Assembly: GCF_004151485.1 (NCBI RefSeq)
Contig: NZ_SBFF01000002.1
Coordinates: forward strand, 395,963-459,962
Length of the DNA: 64,000 nt
Direction of reading: 5' to 3'
Source: Sphingosinicella sp. CPCC 101087
GTDB lineage: Bacteria; Pseudomonadota; Alphaproteobacteria; Sphingomonadales; Sphingomonadaceae
Positions 17,429 through 25,952 of this stretch are shown here, in pieces. Numbering within the stretch: the stretch's first letter is position 1; each line of letters starts with the position of its first letter. The notes beneath the pieces are model-generated. The model worked only from the letters and a program-made list of their open reading frames with translations. It was not told the DNA's origin and made no database searches. The position numbers were made by a program, and so were the translations under genes.

Positions 17429-17504
17429 TGGTGAGCCCAGCAGGATTCGAACCTGCGACCTACTGATTAAAAGTCAGTTGCTCTACCGACTGAGCTATGG
17501 GCCC
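17429..17504 (-). tRNA. tRNA-Lys (anticodon TTT)
   Basis: Read on the minus strand, a complete cloverleaf is present: acceptor arm GGGCCCA pairing with TGGGCTC (one G-T), D arm with GCTCAGTCGGTAGAGC, anticodon stem ACTGA/TCAGT with loop CTTTTAA (anticodon TTT), T arm with GTTCGAATC, discriminator A and an encoded CCA end. Confidence 0.97.
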
Positions 17505-17515
17505 GTTCGCAAGCG

Positions 17516-17544
17516 CACCTAGGAGCGGCGGAGGGCGCGGTCAA
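17516..17544 (-). promoter_or_regulatory. Sigma70-like promoter of tRNA-Lys
   Basis: On the minus strand TTGACC (17544-17539) and TAGGTG (17521-17516) are separated by exactly 17 nt, ending 11 nt before the tRNA 5' end. The same TTGACC-N17-TAGATG arrangement precedes rpsT. The promoter lies inside the 3' end of folK. Confidence 0.65.
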
Positions 17545-18025
17545 CCGGAGCAAGGCGGCCAAGTCTGTACAGGGACTGCCGCACCGTGGCTCCGGTGAGC
17601 GGATCGACCCAGTCGGGCGCGATATCGGCGAGCGGATCGAGAACGAAGCGCCGGTTGCGATATTCCGGGTGCGGAACGATAAGGCCGGGGCCGCCGCGCG
17701 CGCCTTCCGACCAGAGGATGATGTCGAGGTCGAGCACGCGCGCGCCCCAGCGCCGGCCCGGCCGGCGGCCATATTCGCGCTCGATGGCTTTCAGAGCGTC
17801 GAGAAGCTCCTCCGGGTCGAGATCGGTGCGAAGGCGCACTGCGGCGTTGGCGAAGGCACGGCCGGCGGGCCCGAGCGCAGGCGTCGTGCGGATCCTCGAG
17901 ACGCGCTCGACGGTGCCGAGATCGCCGAGCGTGCCGATCGCGGCCTGGACGACCTTCGCAGGCGCGCCGTGGCGACCGTGGCGGCGGTTCGAGCCCAAGG
18001 CGATCAGGTAGCTTGTCTCGACCAT
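17519..18025 (-). CDS. folK: 2-amino-4-hydroxy-6-hydroxymethyldihydropteridine diphosphokinase
   Basis: 168 residues from ATG 18025. HPPK features are clear: the N-terminal YLIALGSN motif, then RTTPALGP, FANAAVRLRTDL, the ATP/pterin-binding segment IEREYGRRPGRRWGARVLDLDIILW with its DLDI aspartates, and PHPEYRNRRFVLDPLADIAP. The enzyme pyrophosphorylates 6-hydroxymethyl-7,8-dihydropterin in folate synthesis. Usual length is about 160 aa. No other folate genes are adjacent. Its last codons overlap the tRNA-Lys promoter, so read-through or shared constraint is possible. Confidence 0.94.
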   Translation of the reverse strand: MVETSYLIALGSNRRHGRHGAPAKVVQAAIGTLGDLGTVERVSRIRTTPALGPAGRAFANAAVRLRTDLDPEELLDALKAIEREYGRRPGRRWGARVLDLDIILWSEGARGGPGLIVPHPEYRNRRFVLDPLADIAPDWVDPLTGATVRQSLYRLGRLAPVDRALRRS

Positions 18026-18141
18026 GGCGAGGCGCTTAGACCCAACCGCCCGCCAAGGGAATCGCCTCCCGGTGCGGCTGGAACGAGTCCCCCTTATCCG
18101 CACCGGGCCCGGCCCCTGCCGGGAACGACCGCTCGACCAGG

Positions 18142-18822
18142 ATGGAAACGACGCTGACCGACATGCTCTTGGAAAGTCCCGTCTCCGAGGCGGAAGCGCC
18201 GCGCGATTGCCCGCTCTGCCCGCGACTGGTCGCCCTTCGCGAGGCGTTGCGCGAGGAACATCCGGACTGGTGGAACGCGCCGGTGCCGGCATTCGGCGAT
18301 CGCGGTGCCTGGCTCGGCATCGTCGGCCTCGCCCCGGGGATGTTCGGCGCCAACCGCACGGGCCGGCCGTTCACCGGGGACTATGCCGGCATCCTCCTCT
18401 ACGAGACGTTGATCAAATATGGCCTGGCCGAGGGCGTCTATCGGGAGCGGACCGACGACGGCCTGAGGCTGACCGGCTGCGTCATCCTCAATTCGGTCAA
18501 ATGCCTGCCGCCGGCCAACAAGCCGCTGCCGGCAGAGGTCGCCAATTGCAGCGTCTATTATCGCGGCGCGCTGGCGGTGCTTCCGAACGTGCGGCTGCTC
18601 GTCGCTTTGGGCCAGATTGCCCACGTCAATGCGGTGCGCACGGCCGGCGGGCGGCAGGCCGACTACAAGTTCGGCCATCTCGCCGAGCACCGGCTCCCCG
18701 GCGGGCTGCTGCTGCTCGATAGCTACCACTGCTCGCGCTACAATCAGAATACGGGCCGGCTGACGCGCGAGATGTTCGAGGCGGTGTTCGAGCGGGCGGT
18801 GGAGTTGCGGGCGGGATTCTAG
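18142..18822 (+). CDS. Uracil-DNA glycosylase family 5 (UDGb)
   Basis: 226 residues. Iron-sulfur cysteines are suggested by CPLC near residue 23 and further cysteines (about 113, 120 and 135). Motif I is GLAPGMFGANRTGRPFTGDYAG, typical of family 5, which lacks the catalytic Asp/Asn found in families 1 and 2. Motif II is DSYHCSRYNQNTG with a conserved histidine. UDGb enzymes excise uracil, and often hypoxanthine or other deaminated bases, from DNA. The start ATG 18142 follows CAGGA. It is divergent from folK and stands alone as a repair gene. Confidence 0.92.
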   Translation: METTLTDMLLESPVSEAEAPRDCPLCPRLVALREALREEHPDWWNAPVPAFGDRGAWLGIVGLAPGMFGANRTGRPFTGDYAGILLYETLIKYGLAEGVYRERTDDGLRLTGCVILNSVKCLPPANKPLPAEVANCSVYYRGALAVLPNVRLLVALGQIAHVNAVRTAGGRQADYKFGHLAEHRLPGGLLLLDSYHCSRYNQNTGRLTREMFEAVFERAVELRAGF

Positions 18823-18861
18823 GCCCCGGCCGGTCTGATCCGGCCGTTCGTCATGCCCGGC

Positions 18862-18980
18862 GGAGGCTGGCATTCAAGGTGAGTCAGCATGGACCCCAGC
18901 CTTCGCTGGGGTGACGAGAAGCCCCAGCCTTCGCTGGGGTGACGAGAAGAGGGAGGCCGGTGTGGTCTCGGCTGGGGGGC
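18862..18980. repeat. Direct repeat block, copy A (with internal 28-bp duplication)
   Basis: This block starts GGAGGCTGGC and holds two tandem 28-bp units (18894-18921, 18922-18949) built on the palindrome CCCCAGCCTTCGCTGGGG, then a segment rich in GG/TCTCGGCTGGGG. Copy B at 19108-19199 is nearly identical but has only one 28-bp unit. The palindrome belongs to a dispersed intergenic family; a related copy is at 30619-30638. Confidence 0.85.
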
Positions 18981-19107
18981 AGACGTGCTGGAGGATCGGC
19001 CGTCCATCTCCGGGCGTCGGTTGACGAAGGCGAGGGCGGCACTTGGCGGTTGAGGCGATCGATCGAGGCGGGGGGCACGATGGTCGGGGTCGCCGTTCGC
19101 ATCCCAG
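18981..19107 (-). pseudogene. Decayed duplicate of the aguB 3' end
   Basis: This stretch aligns by eye, with small indels, to the last ~40 codons of the adjacent intact gene. Matching landmarks are GATCGAGGCGG, the CTGGA-GATC-GGCCG segment, and on translation ASID, RP-L, GRPILQHV against ASID, RPEL, GRIVQDI. Frames are broken in at least two places. Each copy is flanked by the direct repeat block, so a unit of repeat plus gene tail was tandemly duplicated and has since decayed. Confidence 0.7.
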
Positions 19108-19199
19108 CGGAGGCTGGCGTTCAAGCTGAGTCAGCATGGACCCCAGCCTTCGCTGGGGTGACGAGAAGAGGGAGGCCGGTGTGGTCTCGGCTGGGGGTC
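19108..19199. repeat. Direct repeat block, copy B
   Basis: Nearly identical to 18862-18980 apart from lacking one 28-bp unit. It ends at the stop codon of aguB, and its 18-bp palindrome (CCCCAGCC/GGCTGGGG type) may act as the transcription end for that gene. Confidence 0.8.
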
Positions 19200-20046
19200 A
19201 GATGTCCTGGACGATCCGGCCGTACAGTTCCGGCCGGCGGTCGCGGAAGAAGCCGAAGGCGGCGCGGTGGCGCTTGACGCGGTCGAGGTCGATCGAGGCG
19301 GTGAGCACGCCGGTCTCCGTCGCGCCGAACTCGGCGAGCATGTCGCCGCGCTCGTCGCAGATGAAGCTTCGGCCGTAGAAGATCTGGCCGCCTTCATTGC
19401 CGATCCGGTTGGCGGCGATCACCGGCACGACGTTGGAGACGGCGTGGCCGATCATCGCCCGCCGCCACAGGCGGCTGGTGTCGAGGTCCGGGTCGTGCGG
19501 CTCGGAGCCGATGGCGGTGGGATAGAAGAGGATCTCGGCGCCCATCAGCATCAGCGAGCGCGCCGTCTCCGGATACCATTGGTCCCAGCAGATGCCGACG
19601 CCAAGGGTCGCGTCCGGCGTCGGCCAGACCTTGAAGCCGGTATTGCCGGGCCGGAAGTAGAACTTCTCCTCATAGCCGGGCCCGTCGGGAATGTGGCTCT
19701 TGCGGTAGACGCCCATGACGTCGCCGCGATCGTCGATCATCGCCAGGCTGTTGTAGAAATGCGGCCCGTCCGCCTCGAAGAAGCTGGTCGGTATGTAGAT
19801 GGAGAGCTCCGCCGCCAGCTCGCGCATCGCCAGCACCGCCGGATGGCGATCGGTCGGCCTGGCGCCGGCGAACAGGCCCTCATCCTCCGTTCGGCAGAAA
19901 TAGGGACCCTCGAACAGCTCCGGCGGGAGCACGACCCTGGCGCCCTTGCCGGCGGCCTCGCGCACCAGCTCGGAGACGTTGCGGATATTCTCCTGCGTGT
20001 CGTCGCCGAAGGCGAGCTGCAGCGCGGCGACTTTGATCGTGGTCAT
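19198..20046 (-). CDS. aguB: N-carbamoylputrescine amidase
   Basis: 282 residues from ATG 20046; the frame extends upstream only through a REP-like remnant. It is a nitrilase-superfamily enzyme with the catalytic triad visible: Glu in LPPELFEGPYFC, Lys in YRKSHIPDGPGYEEKFYF, Cys in GICWDQWYPE. The RKSHIPDGPGY and DLDTSRLWRRAM signatures mark N-carbamoylputrescine amidase, which hydrolyses carbamoylputrescine to putrescine, CO2 and ammonia. The next gene upstream is agmatine deiminase, giving the complete agmatine-to-putrescine route. A degenerate copy of this gene's tail sits just downstream. Confidence 0.94.
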   Translation of the reverse strand: MTTIKVAALQLAFGDDTQENIRNVSELVREAAGKGARVVLPPELFEGPYFCRTEDEGLFAGARPTDRHPAVLAMRELAAELSIYIPTSFFEADGPHFYNSLAMIDDRGDVMGVYRKSHIPDGPGYEEKFYFRPGNTGFKVWPTPDATLGVGICWDQWYPETARSLMLMGAEILFYPTAIGSEPHDPDLDTSRLWRRAMIGHAVSNVVPVIAANRIGNEGGQIFYGRSFICDERGDMLAEFGATETGVLTASIDLDRVKRHRAAFGFFRDRRPELYGRIVQDI

Positions 20047-20197
20047 GCTCTCAATGTCTCCGTCATTTCCGCGACGGCGGGAATTTCGCTTTGGTGATCG
20101 GAACTTCGGCTGGCAAGGCCGGTGCAACTCCATGATGGGGTCGCATCGTCCTCAGGACAATGTGGAGGGCTGCTCAGCTTCATTCGCAGGCTGCGGC
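20047..20197. repeat. aguA-aguB gap with a decayed REP-like palindrome
   Basis: Between the two genes, about 20061-20096 reads CGTCATTTCCGCG, then CGGCGGGAATTTCG, a degraded member of a common proteobacterial intergenic palindrome (GTCATTCCCGCG.../...GGCGGGAAT). The rest shows no gene. Confidence 0.5.
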
Positions 20198-21175
20198 CTA
20201 TCTCGGCACCTGCTGGCTGATGCAGTGGAAGCTGCCGCCGCCGGTGAGGACATGGTCGGCGCGCAGGCCGATCGCCTCGCGTCCCGGGAAGAGCGCGCCG
20301 ATCAGCTCGACCGCCGCATCGTCATTGGCGGCGCCGTAGACCGGCACGACCACGGCGGCATTGCCGACGTAGAAGTTCATGTAGGAAGCCGGAATGATCT
20401 CGCCGTCCCGTTCGACCCGTCCGGGGGAGGGGACAGGCGCCACTTCGAGCCCGAACGCCTCGGCCCGATAGCGGGCGTCGGCATAGACCTGCTGGTTGGG
20501 ATCGGCGCTGCTCTCGGGCACCGGAACCGCCAGCTTCCCCTCGGCGACGAAGCGGGCGAGATTGTCGACGTGGCCGTCGGTATGGTCGTTCAGCAGGCCG
20601 TTGCCGAGCCAGAGCAGCCGCTCGATTCCGAGCGCGCGCTCGAGCCTTGCCTCGATCTCGGCCGCGTCGAAGCCGGGATTTCGGTTGGGATTGAGCAGGC
20701 ACTGCTCGGTCGTGACGGCGAGGCCCGTCCCGTCCACGTCGATCGCGCCGCCCTCCAGCACCCAATCGTAGCGGACCGGCTCGAGGTCGATCGTCTCGGC
20801 GAGGCGCAAGCCGACCGTGTCGTCGCCCTCCAGCTCATATTTGCCGCCCCAGCCGTTGAACAGGAAGCTGCGGGCGAGGCGCCGCCCGTCCTGCTTGAGG
20901 ATGAGCGGCCCGGTATCGCGCAGCCAGATGTCGCCGAACGGCTCCTGGACGATCGCCGCGAAGGGCGCGAGGCGCTTCGCTGCCTCGACCGAATCCGGGT
21001 CGGCGGCGACCAGCCGGACCTCCTCGCCCCGGCCGCCGGCATGCACCGCTCGCGCGAACGCCGCCACTTCCTCCCGCGCCGGCTCGAGATCCGTCTCCCA
21101 AAGATCGGCATGGCTCGGAAAGCCGATCCACACGCAATCGTGCGGCGCCCATTCGGGCGGCTGGCGCGCGCTCAT
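20198..21175 (-). CDS. aguA: Agmatine deiminase
   Basis: 325 residues of the peptidyl-arginine deiminase/agmatine deiminase family. Signature segments are visible: the start PPEWAPHDCVWIGFP, GDIWLRDTGPLIL, the glycine/acidic motif LEGGAIDVDG, TDGHVDNLARF with catalytic Asp/His, and the C-terminal nucleophile in GGGSFHCISQQ. It converts agmatine to N-carbamoylputrescine and ammonia. The partner amidase lies 151 nt downstream on the same strand. No arginine decarboxylase is in the window, so agmatine comes from a distant gene or from outside. Confidence 0.95.
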   Translation of the reverse strand: MSARQPPEWAPHDCVWIGFPSHADLWETDLEPAREEVAAFARAVHAGGRGEEVRLVAADPDSVEAAKRLAPFAAIVQEPFGDIWLRDTGPLILKQDGRRLARSFLFNGWGGKYELEGDDTVGLRLAETIDLEPVRYDWVLEGGAIDVDGTGLAVTTEQCLLNPNRNPGFDAAEIEARLERALGIERLLWLGNGLLNDHTDGHVDNLARFVAEGKLAVPVPESSADPNQQVYADARYRAEAFGLEVAPVPSPGRVERDGEIIPASYMNFYVGNAAVVVPVYGAANDDAAVELIGALFPGREAIGLRADHVLTGGGSFHCISQQVPR

Positions 21176-21323
21176 CTATGGCTCCCTTTCGCCATGAGGT
21201 CGTCCCGGCGGCTTCCGGGATTGGTGAACAGGCTGGCAGCCGAACCAACCAGGCGGCTGTTCACCGGTTCCGACTTTCGCCGGAACGGCTCCGCCCGGAC
21301 CTGTTCGCGGCAGCGTGCACGAC

Positions 21324-22979
21324 CTACATCCCCGCCTGCGAGCGGTCCCTGATCGCCCGGAATTCGTCGCCTTCGTACCAGTTCGGCCATTCGCCGCCTT
21401 CCGCGAGATCGCGCCCGAGGCGATAGAAGATCCGCATCTCCTTCATGGCGCCGGACCAGTCCCAGCCGGGATCATATTCGTCGCCGGGCGCGTGGTAGCG
21501 GCTGGCGCGATATTCGGCCTGCCAGGCGTCTCCGGCGGCGCGGCCGCCATTGACGAGGTCGGGGCCGAGCTTGGCATAGACCATCGGCACGCCGAGCTTG
21601 GCCATGCTGAAATGGTCGGACCGGTAATAATAGCCGGCCTGCGGTGACGGCTCCGGGGTCAGCGCCAGATTCTCGGCCGCCACGGCGCGCTCGAGATAGG
21701 CGTCGAGCTCGGACTTGCCGGCACCGACCGCGTAGAAATCGCGAGCGTCGCCGTGCATCGTCAGGCTGTCGATATTGATCCCGCCCACGGTCCGCTCGAG
21801 CGGATAGATCGGGTTGGCGGCATAATAAGCGGAGCCGAGCAGACCGGATTCCTCGGCGGTGACGGCGATGAAGACGATCGAGCGGTCCGGCCGGCCGGCG
21901 CGGGCATGCGCCTCGGCGAGGGCCACCAAGGCCGCGGTACCGGTGGCATTATCGACCGCGCCGTTGCAGATCCGGTCCTCGCCCTCCTCGCGGCAGATGC
22001 CGAGATGGTCCCAATGGGCGGTGTAGAGGACATATTCCTGCGGACGTGCCGTGCCCGGCAGGATCCCGACGACGTTGCGCGACTGGGCGGTTCGGATCGT
22101 CTGGTCGACCGTCATCGAAGCGCGAAGGCCGAGCGGAACGGCGCGAAAGCCGCTCTGGCGGGCGGCACGGGCCAGAGCGTCGAGATCCTGGCCGCCGGCG
22201 GAGAGCAGTCGCCGCGCCGCCTCGTTGGTGAGCCAGCCGTTGACCGCCGTCTGGTCGGCGCCGCCGTCGGCGGACTGCATGTAGAGCTGCGGGCCGGTCC
22301 AGCTGTTCTCGACGACGTTCCAGCCGTAGGCGGCCGGGGCGGTATCGTGGACGATGAAGGCGGCGGCGGCGCCCTGCCGGGCCGCTTCCTCATATTTGTA
22401 GGTCCAGCGGCCATAATAGGTCATCGCCCGGCCGTTGAAGGGACCTTCCAGCGTCGGCGAATCCCAGTCCGGATCGTTGACCAGGATGATGACGGTCTTG
22501 CCGCGGACGTCCAAGCCCTCATAATCGTTCCAGCCGCGCTCCGGCGCGTTGATCCCGTAGCCGACGAAGACGATCTCGCTGTCCGACAGCTCGACGCGCG
22601 GCTGGACGCGATAGGAGGCGCCGACCATGTCGGTCCGGTAGGCGAAGTTCATGTCGCCGCCGGTGCCGGTCACCCGAAGGCTCGGGCTGCCCTGTGCCGT
22701 GATCTCGACCAGGGGCACGTCCTGGAACCAGCTGCCATCGTTGCCCGGCTGGAGCCCGGCGCGCTCGAATTCCCGCGCGAGCAGCTCGACGGTCCGCGTC
22801 TCGCCTTCGGTGCCAGGGGCGCGGCCCTGAAATTCGTCGGCGGAGAGCTGCTGCGTCACCCGCTGGAGTGTCGGTAGCGAGATCTGCGCACCCGTCCCGC
22901 TATCGGGCGTGCCCGCCGTGGTGCAGGCCGCAATCAGCATCGCCGCCGAGGGCAAGAGGAAGGTCCGCATCAAGCGCAT
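21324..22979 (-). CDS. M28 family zinc peptidase lipoprotein
   Basis: 551 residues from ATG 22979, which has AGGAGA 7 nt upstream. A signal with lipobox IAAC (Cys about 19) precedes a protease-associated-type insert (about 95-290) and an M28 domain. Zinc-ligand regions are visible: TAHWDHLG, NGAVDNATGTAAL, AEESGLLGS, NIDS and YRSDHFSMAK. M28 enzymes are aminopeptidases or carboxypeptidases acting in the periplasm or outside. It is divergent, with a 118-bp gap, from an S9 peptidase gene, so the two may serve peptide scavenging together. Confidence 0.92.
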   Translation of the reverse strand: MRLMRTFLLPSAAMLIAACTTAGTPDSGTGAQISLPTLQRVTQQLSADEFQGRAPGTEGETRTVELLAREFERAGLQPGNDGSWFQDVPLVEITAQGSPSLRVTGTGGDMNFAYRTDMVGASYRVQPRVELSDSEIVFVGYGINAPERGWNDYEGLDVRGKTVIILVNDPDWDSPTLEGPFNGRAMTYYGRWTYKYEEAARQGAAAAFIVHDTAPAAYGWNVVENSWTGPQLYMQSADGGADQTAVNGWLTNEAARRLLSAGGQDLDALARAARQSGFRAVPLGLRASMTVDQTIRTAQSRNVVGILPGTARPQEYVLYTAHWDHLGICREEGEDRICNGAVDNATGTAALVALAEAHARAGRPDRSIVFIAVTAEESGLLGSAYYAANPIYPLERTVGGINIDSLTMHGDARDFYAVGAGKSELDAYLERAVAAENLALTPEPSPQAGYYYRSDHFSMAKLGVPMVYAKLGPDLVNGGRAAGDAWQAEYRASRYHAPGDEYDPGWDWSGAMKEMRIFYRLGRDLAEGGEWPNWYEGDEFRAIRDRSQAGM

Positions 22980-23097
22980 CACACATTCTCCTGGGTCCGG
23001 AACGGCCGAGCTTTTGGCAGCACGCCTCTGCCGGCGCAACCTTGCGCGCGGCCCTTGGCCTTGGCATCAGAACGGCAGGGGACTTCAGGGGGGGAAT

Positions 23098-25077
23098 ATG
23101 TTTCAGTGGATTCGCAAGGCGGCGCTGCCGCTGATCGTCGGCGCCTGGGCGGCCGCGGCGTCGGCGCAGGCGAGCGATCCGGCGGCGATGTTCGGCGTGC
23201 GGGAGAGTATCGAGAGCATCGCCATGTCTCCCGACGGGCGCCGGCTCGCTTATGTCGCGCCGGCGGCGGGCCCGGCCTCGCGCCTGTACACGGTGGACCT
23301 CGATACCGGCGAATCCCGCCAGACGACCGCCGTCGACGGAGTCGGGCAGCGGCTCGGCCGCTGCAGCTGGGCATCGAACACGCGACTGGTCTGCACGGTC
23401 TTCGTCCTGAGCGATTCTCCCGGCGTGCTGGTCGGCGTGTCGCGGCTCGTCGCGCTCGACATGGACGGATCGAACGTCCGTCAGCTCGGCCAGACCCAGA
23501 GCTTCTACCAGCGCTATGCCAACCTGTGGGGCGGCGAGATCATCGACTGGCTGCCGGGCGAGGACGGCGCGGTCCTGATGGGCCAGATCTTCGTGCCCGA
23601 GCAGCGTGCCAATACCAATATCGAGCGCCGGCAAGAGGGATTCGGCGTCGTCCGCGTCGACACGGCGACGCTCGCCACGCGTCGGGTCGAGACGCCGCGG
23701 CTGCATGCCGCCGATTATATATCGGACGGCCGGGGCAATGTTCGGATCATGGGCATGCAGCCGCCGCGCGGCGAGACCCGCATGGCCGGCGACGTCGTCA
23801 ACTATTTCTACCGGCGGGCGGGGTCGAGCGAGTGGCTTCCTCTCGGCAGCTACAATCTCGAGAGCCGCGACGGCCCGAACCCCAAGGCCGTCGATCCCGA
23901 TCTCGATGCCGCCTACGCCTTCGACAAGCTGGACGGGCGCCTGGCGCTCTACCGTCTCGCGCTCGACGGTTCGGGGCGGCGCGAGCTGGTCCTCTCGCAC
24001 GACCGGGTGGACGTCGACGGGCTCGTCCGGATCGGCCGGCGCGGCCGTGTCGTGGGCGCGAGCTTCGCCACCGAGCGGCGCCAGCTCGTCTATTTCGATC
24101 CGGAGCTGAAGCAGCTCGCCGAGCAATTGTCGCGCGCGCTTCCCGGACTGCCGCTGATCCGGTTCGTGGATTCTTCGGAGGACGAGGGGCGGCTGCTGAT
24201 CTGGGCCGGCAGCGATCGCGATCCGGGCCGTTACTATACTTACGACCGGGAGTCGCGCAGACTCAACGAGATCATGCTCAGCCGGCCGCAGCTCGAAGGC
24301 GTGCCGCTGGCGGAGGTCCGCGCCGTGACCTACCGCGCCCGCGACGGGACCGAGGTCCCCGCCTATCTGACCCTGCCGCCCGGAAGCAGCGGCCGGGGGC
24401 TCCCGGCGATCGTCCTGCCGCATGGCGGCCCCGAATCGCGCGACGAATGGGGTTTCGACTGGCTGCCGCAATATTTCGCCCACCGTGGATTTGCCGTCCT
24501 GCAGCCCAATTTCCGCGGCTCCTCCGGCTATGGCGACGACTGGTTCCGGGAAAACGGCTTCCAAGCGTGGCGGACGGCGATCGGCGACGTCAATGACGGC
24601 GGACGCTGGCTGGCGGCGGAAGGTATCGCCGATCCGGCGAAGCTGGCGATCGTCGGCTGGTCCTATGGCGGCTATGCCGCGCTCCAATCCAACGTGCTCG
24701 ATTCCGGCCTGTTCAAGGCCGTCGTGGCGATCGCTCCGGTCGCCGACCTCAACCTGCTCAAGGAGGAATGGCGGGGCTGGACCAACTTCGCGGCGATGCG
24801 CGACTTCATCGGCAGCGGCGCGCATATACGGGAAGGCTCGCCGGCACAGAATGCCGGGGCGATCGGCGTGCCGGTGCTGATGTTCCACGGCGATCTCGAC
24901 CGCAACGTCAGCGACCGCCAGTCGCGGCTGATGGACGAACGGCTGCGCGATGCCGGCGGCCGTTCCGAGCTCGTCATCTTCCCGGGACTCGATCATTCGA
25001 TCCAGGACAGCGAGGCGCGGACGCGGATGCTGAGCCGGAGCGATGCGTTCCTGCGCGAAGCGATGGCGATGGAATGA
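23098..25077 (+). CDS. S9 family prolyl oligopeptidase-like peptidase
   Basis: 659 residues from ATG 23098 with a GGGGGG-rich Shine-Dalgarno; upstream in-frame sequence overlaps the divergent gene and is not used. A signal peptide ends about ASAQA. A beta-propeller spans about 30-390 (repeat openings such as SIAMSPDGRRLAYV). The alpha/beta-hydrolase domain has nucleophile S522 in GWSYGGYA, Asp about 601 (HGDLDRNV) and His about 633 (GLDHSI). It cleaves short peptides, probably in the periplasm. A strong hairpin terminator follows. Confidence 0.93.
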   Translation: MFQWIRKAALPLIVGAWAAAASAQASDPAAMFGVRESIESIAMSPDGRRLAYVAPAAGPASRLYTVDLDTGESRQTTAVDGVGQRLGRCSWASNTRLVCTVFVLSDSPGVLVGVSRLVALDMDGSNVRQLGQTQSFYQRYANLWGGEIIDWLPGEDGAVLMGQIFVPEQRANTNIERRQEGFGVVRVDTATLATRRVETPRLHAADYISDGRGNVRIMGMQPPRGETRMAGDVVNYFYRRAGSSEWLPLGSYNLESRDGPNPKAVDPDLDAAYAFDKLDGRLALYRLALDGSGRRELVLSHDRVDVDGLVRIGRRGRVVGASFATERRQLVYFDPELKQLAEQLSRALPGLPLIRFVDSSEDEGRLLIWAGSDRDPGRYYTYDRESRRLNEIMLSRPQLEGVPLAEVRAVTYRARDGTEVPAYLTLPPGSSGRGLPAIVLPHGGPESRDEWGFDWLPQYFAHRGFAVLQPNFRGSSGYGDDWFRENGFQAWRTAIGDVNDGGRWLAAEGIADPAKLAIVGWSYGGYAALQSNVLDSGLFKAVVAIAPVADLNLLKEEWRGWTNFAAMRDFIGSGAHIREGSPAQNAGAIGVPVLMFHGDLDRNVSDRQSRLMDERLRDAGGRSELVIFPGLDHSIQDSEARTRMLSRSDAFLREAMAME

Positions 25078-25078
25078 G

Positions 25079-25106
25079 AAAGGGCGGCCCAGTCGGGCCG
25101 CCCTTC
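25079..25106. terminator. Bidirectional hairpin between S9 peptidase and rpsD
   Basis: GGGCGGCCC (25082-25090), loop AGTC, GGGCCGCCC (25095-25103), flanked by A and T runs of two to three on either side. It lies between convergent genes and can end both transcripts. Confidence 0.75.
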
Positions 25107-25132
25107 ACCAACTCAGCCGTGCCCGTTCAGGC

Positions 25133-25747
25133 TCAGCGCGAGTAGAATTCGACCACCAGGTTCGGCTCCATCCGCACCGGATAGGGAACCTCGTCGAGGG
25201 TCGGGACGCGGTTGAACACCACCTTGGTGGCGCCGTCCTGCACCACATATTCGGGGATATCGCGCTCGGCGAGGCCCTGCGCCTCCATCACCAGCGCCAT
25301 TTCCTGCGCCTTCGGCCCGAGCTCGATCACGTCGCCGACCTTCACCCGGGCGGAGGCGATGTTGAGCTTGCGGCCGTTGACCCGGATGTGGCCGTGATTC
25401 ACCAGCTGACGCGCGGCCCAGATGGTCGGCGCGAACTTGGCGCGGTAGACGACCATGTCGAGCCGGCGCTCGAGCAGGCCGATCAGATTCTGCGAGGTGT
25501 CGCCCTTCATGCGGCTCGCTTCCTGGAAGGTCCGCTTGAACTGCTTTTCGGTTACGTCGCCATAATAGCCCTTCAGCTTCTGCTTGGCGCGGAGCTGGAT
25601 TCCGAAGTCGGAAAGCTTGCCCTTGCGGCGCTGGCCATGCTGGCCGGGACCATATTCGCGGCGGTTGACCGGGCTCTTGGGACGTCCGAAGACGTTCTCG
25701 CCCATCCGGCGGTCGAGCTTGTACTTGGCGCTTGAGCGCTTCGACAT
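25133..25747 (-). CDS. rpsD: 30S ribosomal protein S4
   Basis: 204 residues, typical length. The N-terminal S4 region ([23 protein letters not shown], split here by residues) and the S4 RNA-binding domain ([31 protein letters not shown]) are intact, and the C terminus ends VEFYSR as usual. S4 nucleates assembly of the small-subunit body and can repress its own translation. It is a single gene here, apart from the main ribosomal operons, as is common in alphaproteobacteria. Confidence 0.98.
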   Translation of the reverse strand: MSKRSSAKYKLDRRMGENVFGRPKSPVNRREYGPGQHGQRRKGKLSDFGIQLRAKQKLKGYYGDVTEKQFKRTFQEASRMKGDTSQNLIGLLERRLDMVVYRAKFAPTIWAARQLVNHGHIRVNGRKLNIASARVKVGDVIELGPKAQEMALVMEAQGLAERDIPEYVVQDGATKVVFNRVPTLDEVPYPVRMEPNLVVEFYSR

Positions 25748-25952
25748 GTCTTACTCCAATTTGCTTCGTGTCGTGGCCACCCCCCCGGTCCGAGAACCGA
25801 TTCCCGCTTTCCGGGAAGGGCGTATGTCCCTGGAACCGCACCGCCGGACCATGACAGTTCCGGCGCGGCCACCGCTTCACCAGGGGTGCGGGGCCAATTG
25901 CGAAGGCGGGCACATGGTCGAAAAGGCGTGCAAAGTCAACCGGCCGCCCTCT

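Noticed and set aside
18862..19199. CRISPR array
   Set aside because: Repeats are palindromic intergenic units with unequal spacing and gene-derived DNA between them; no cas genes are present.
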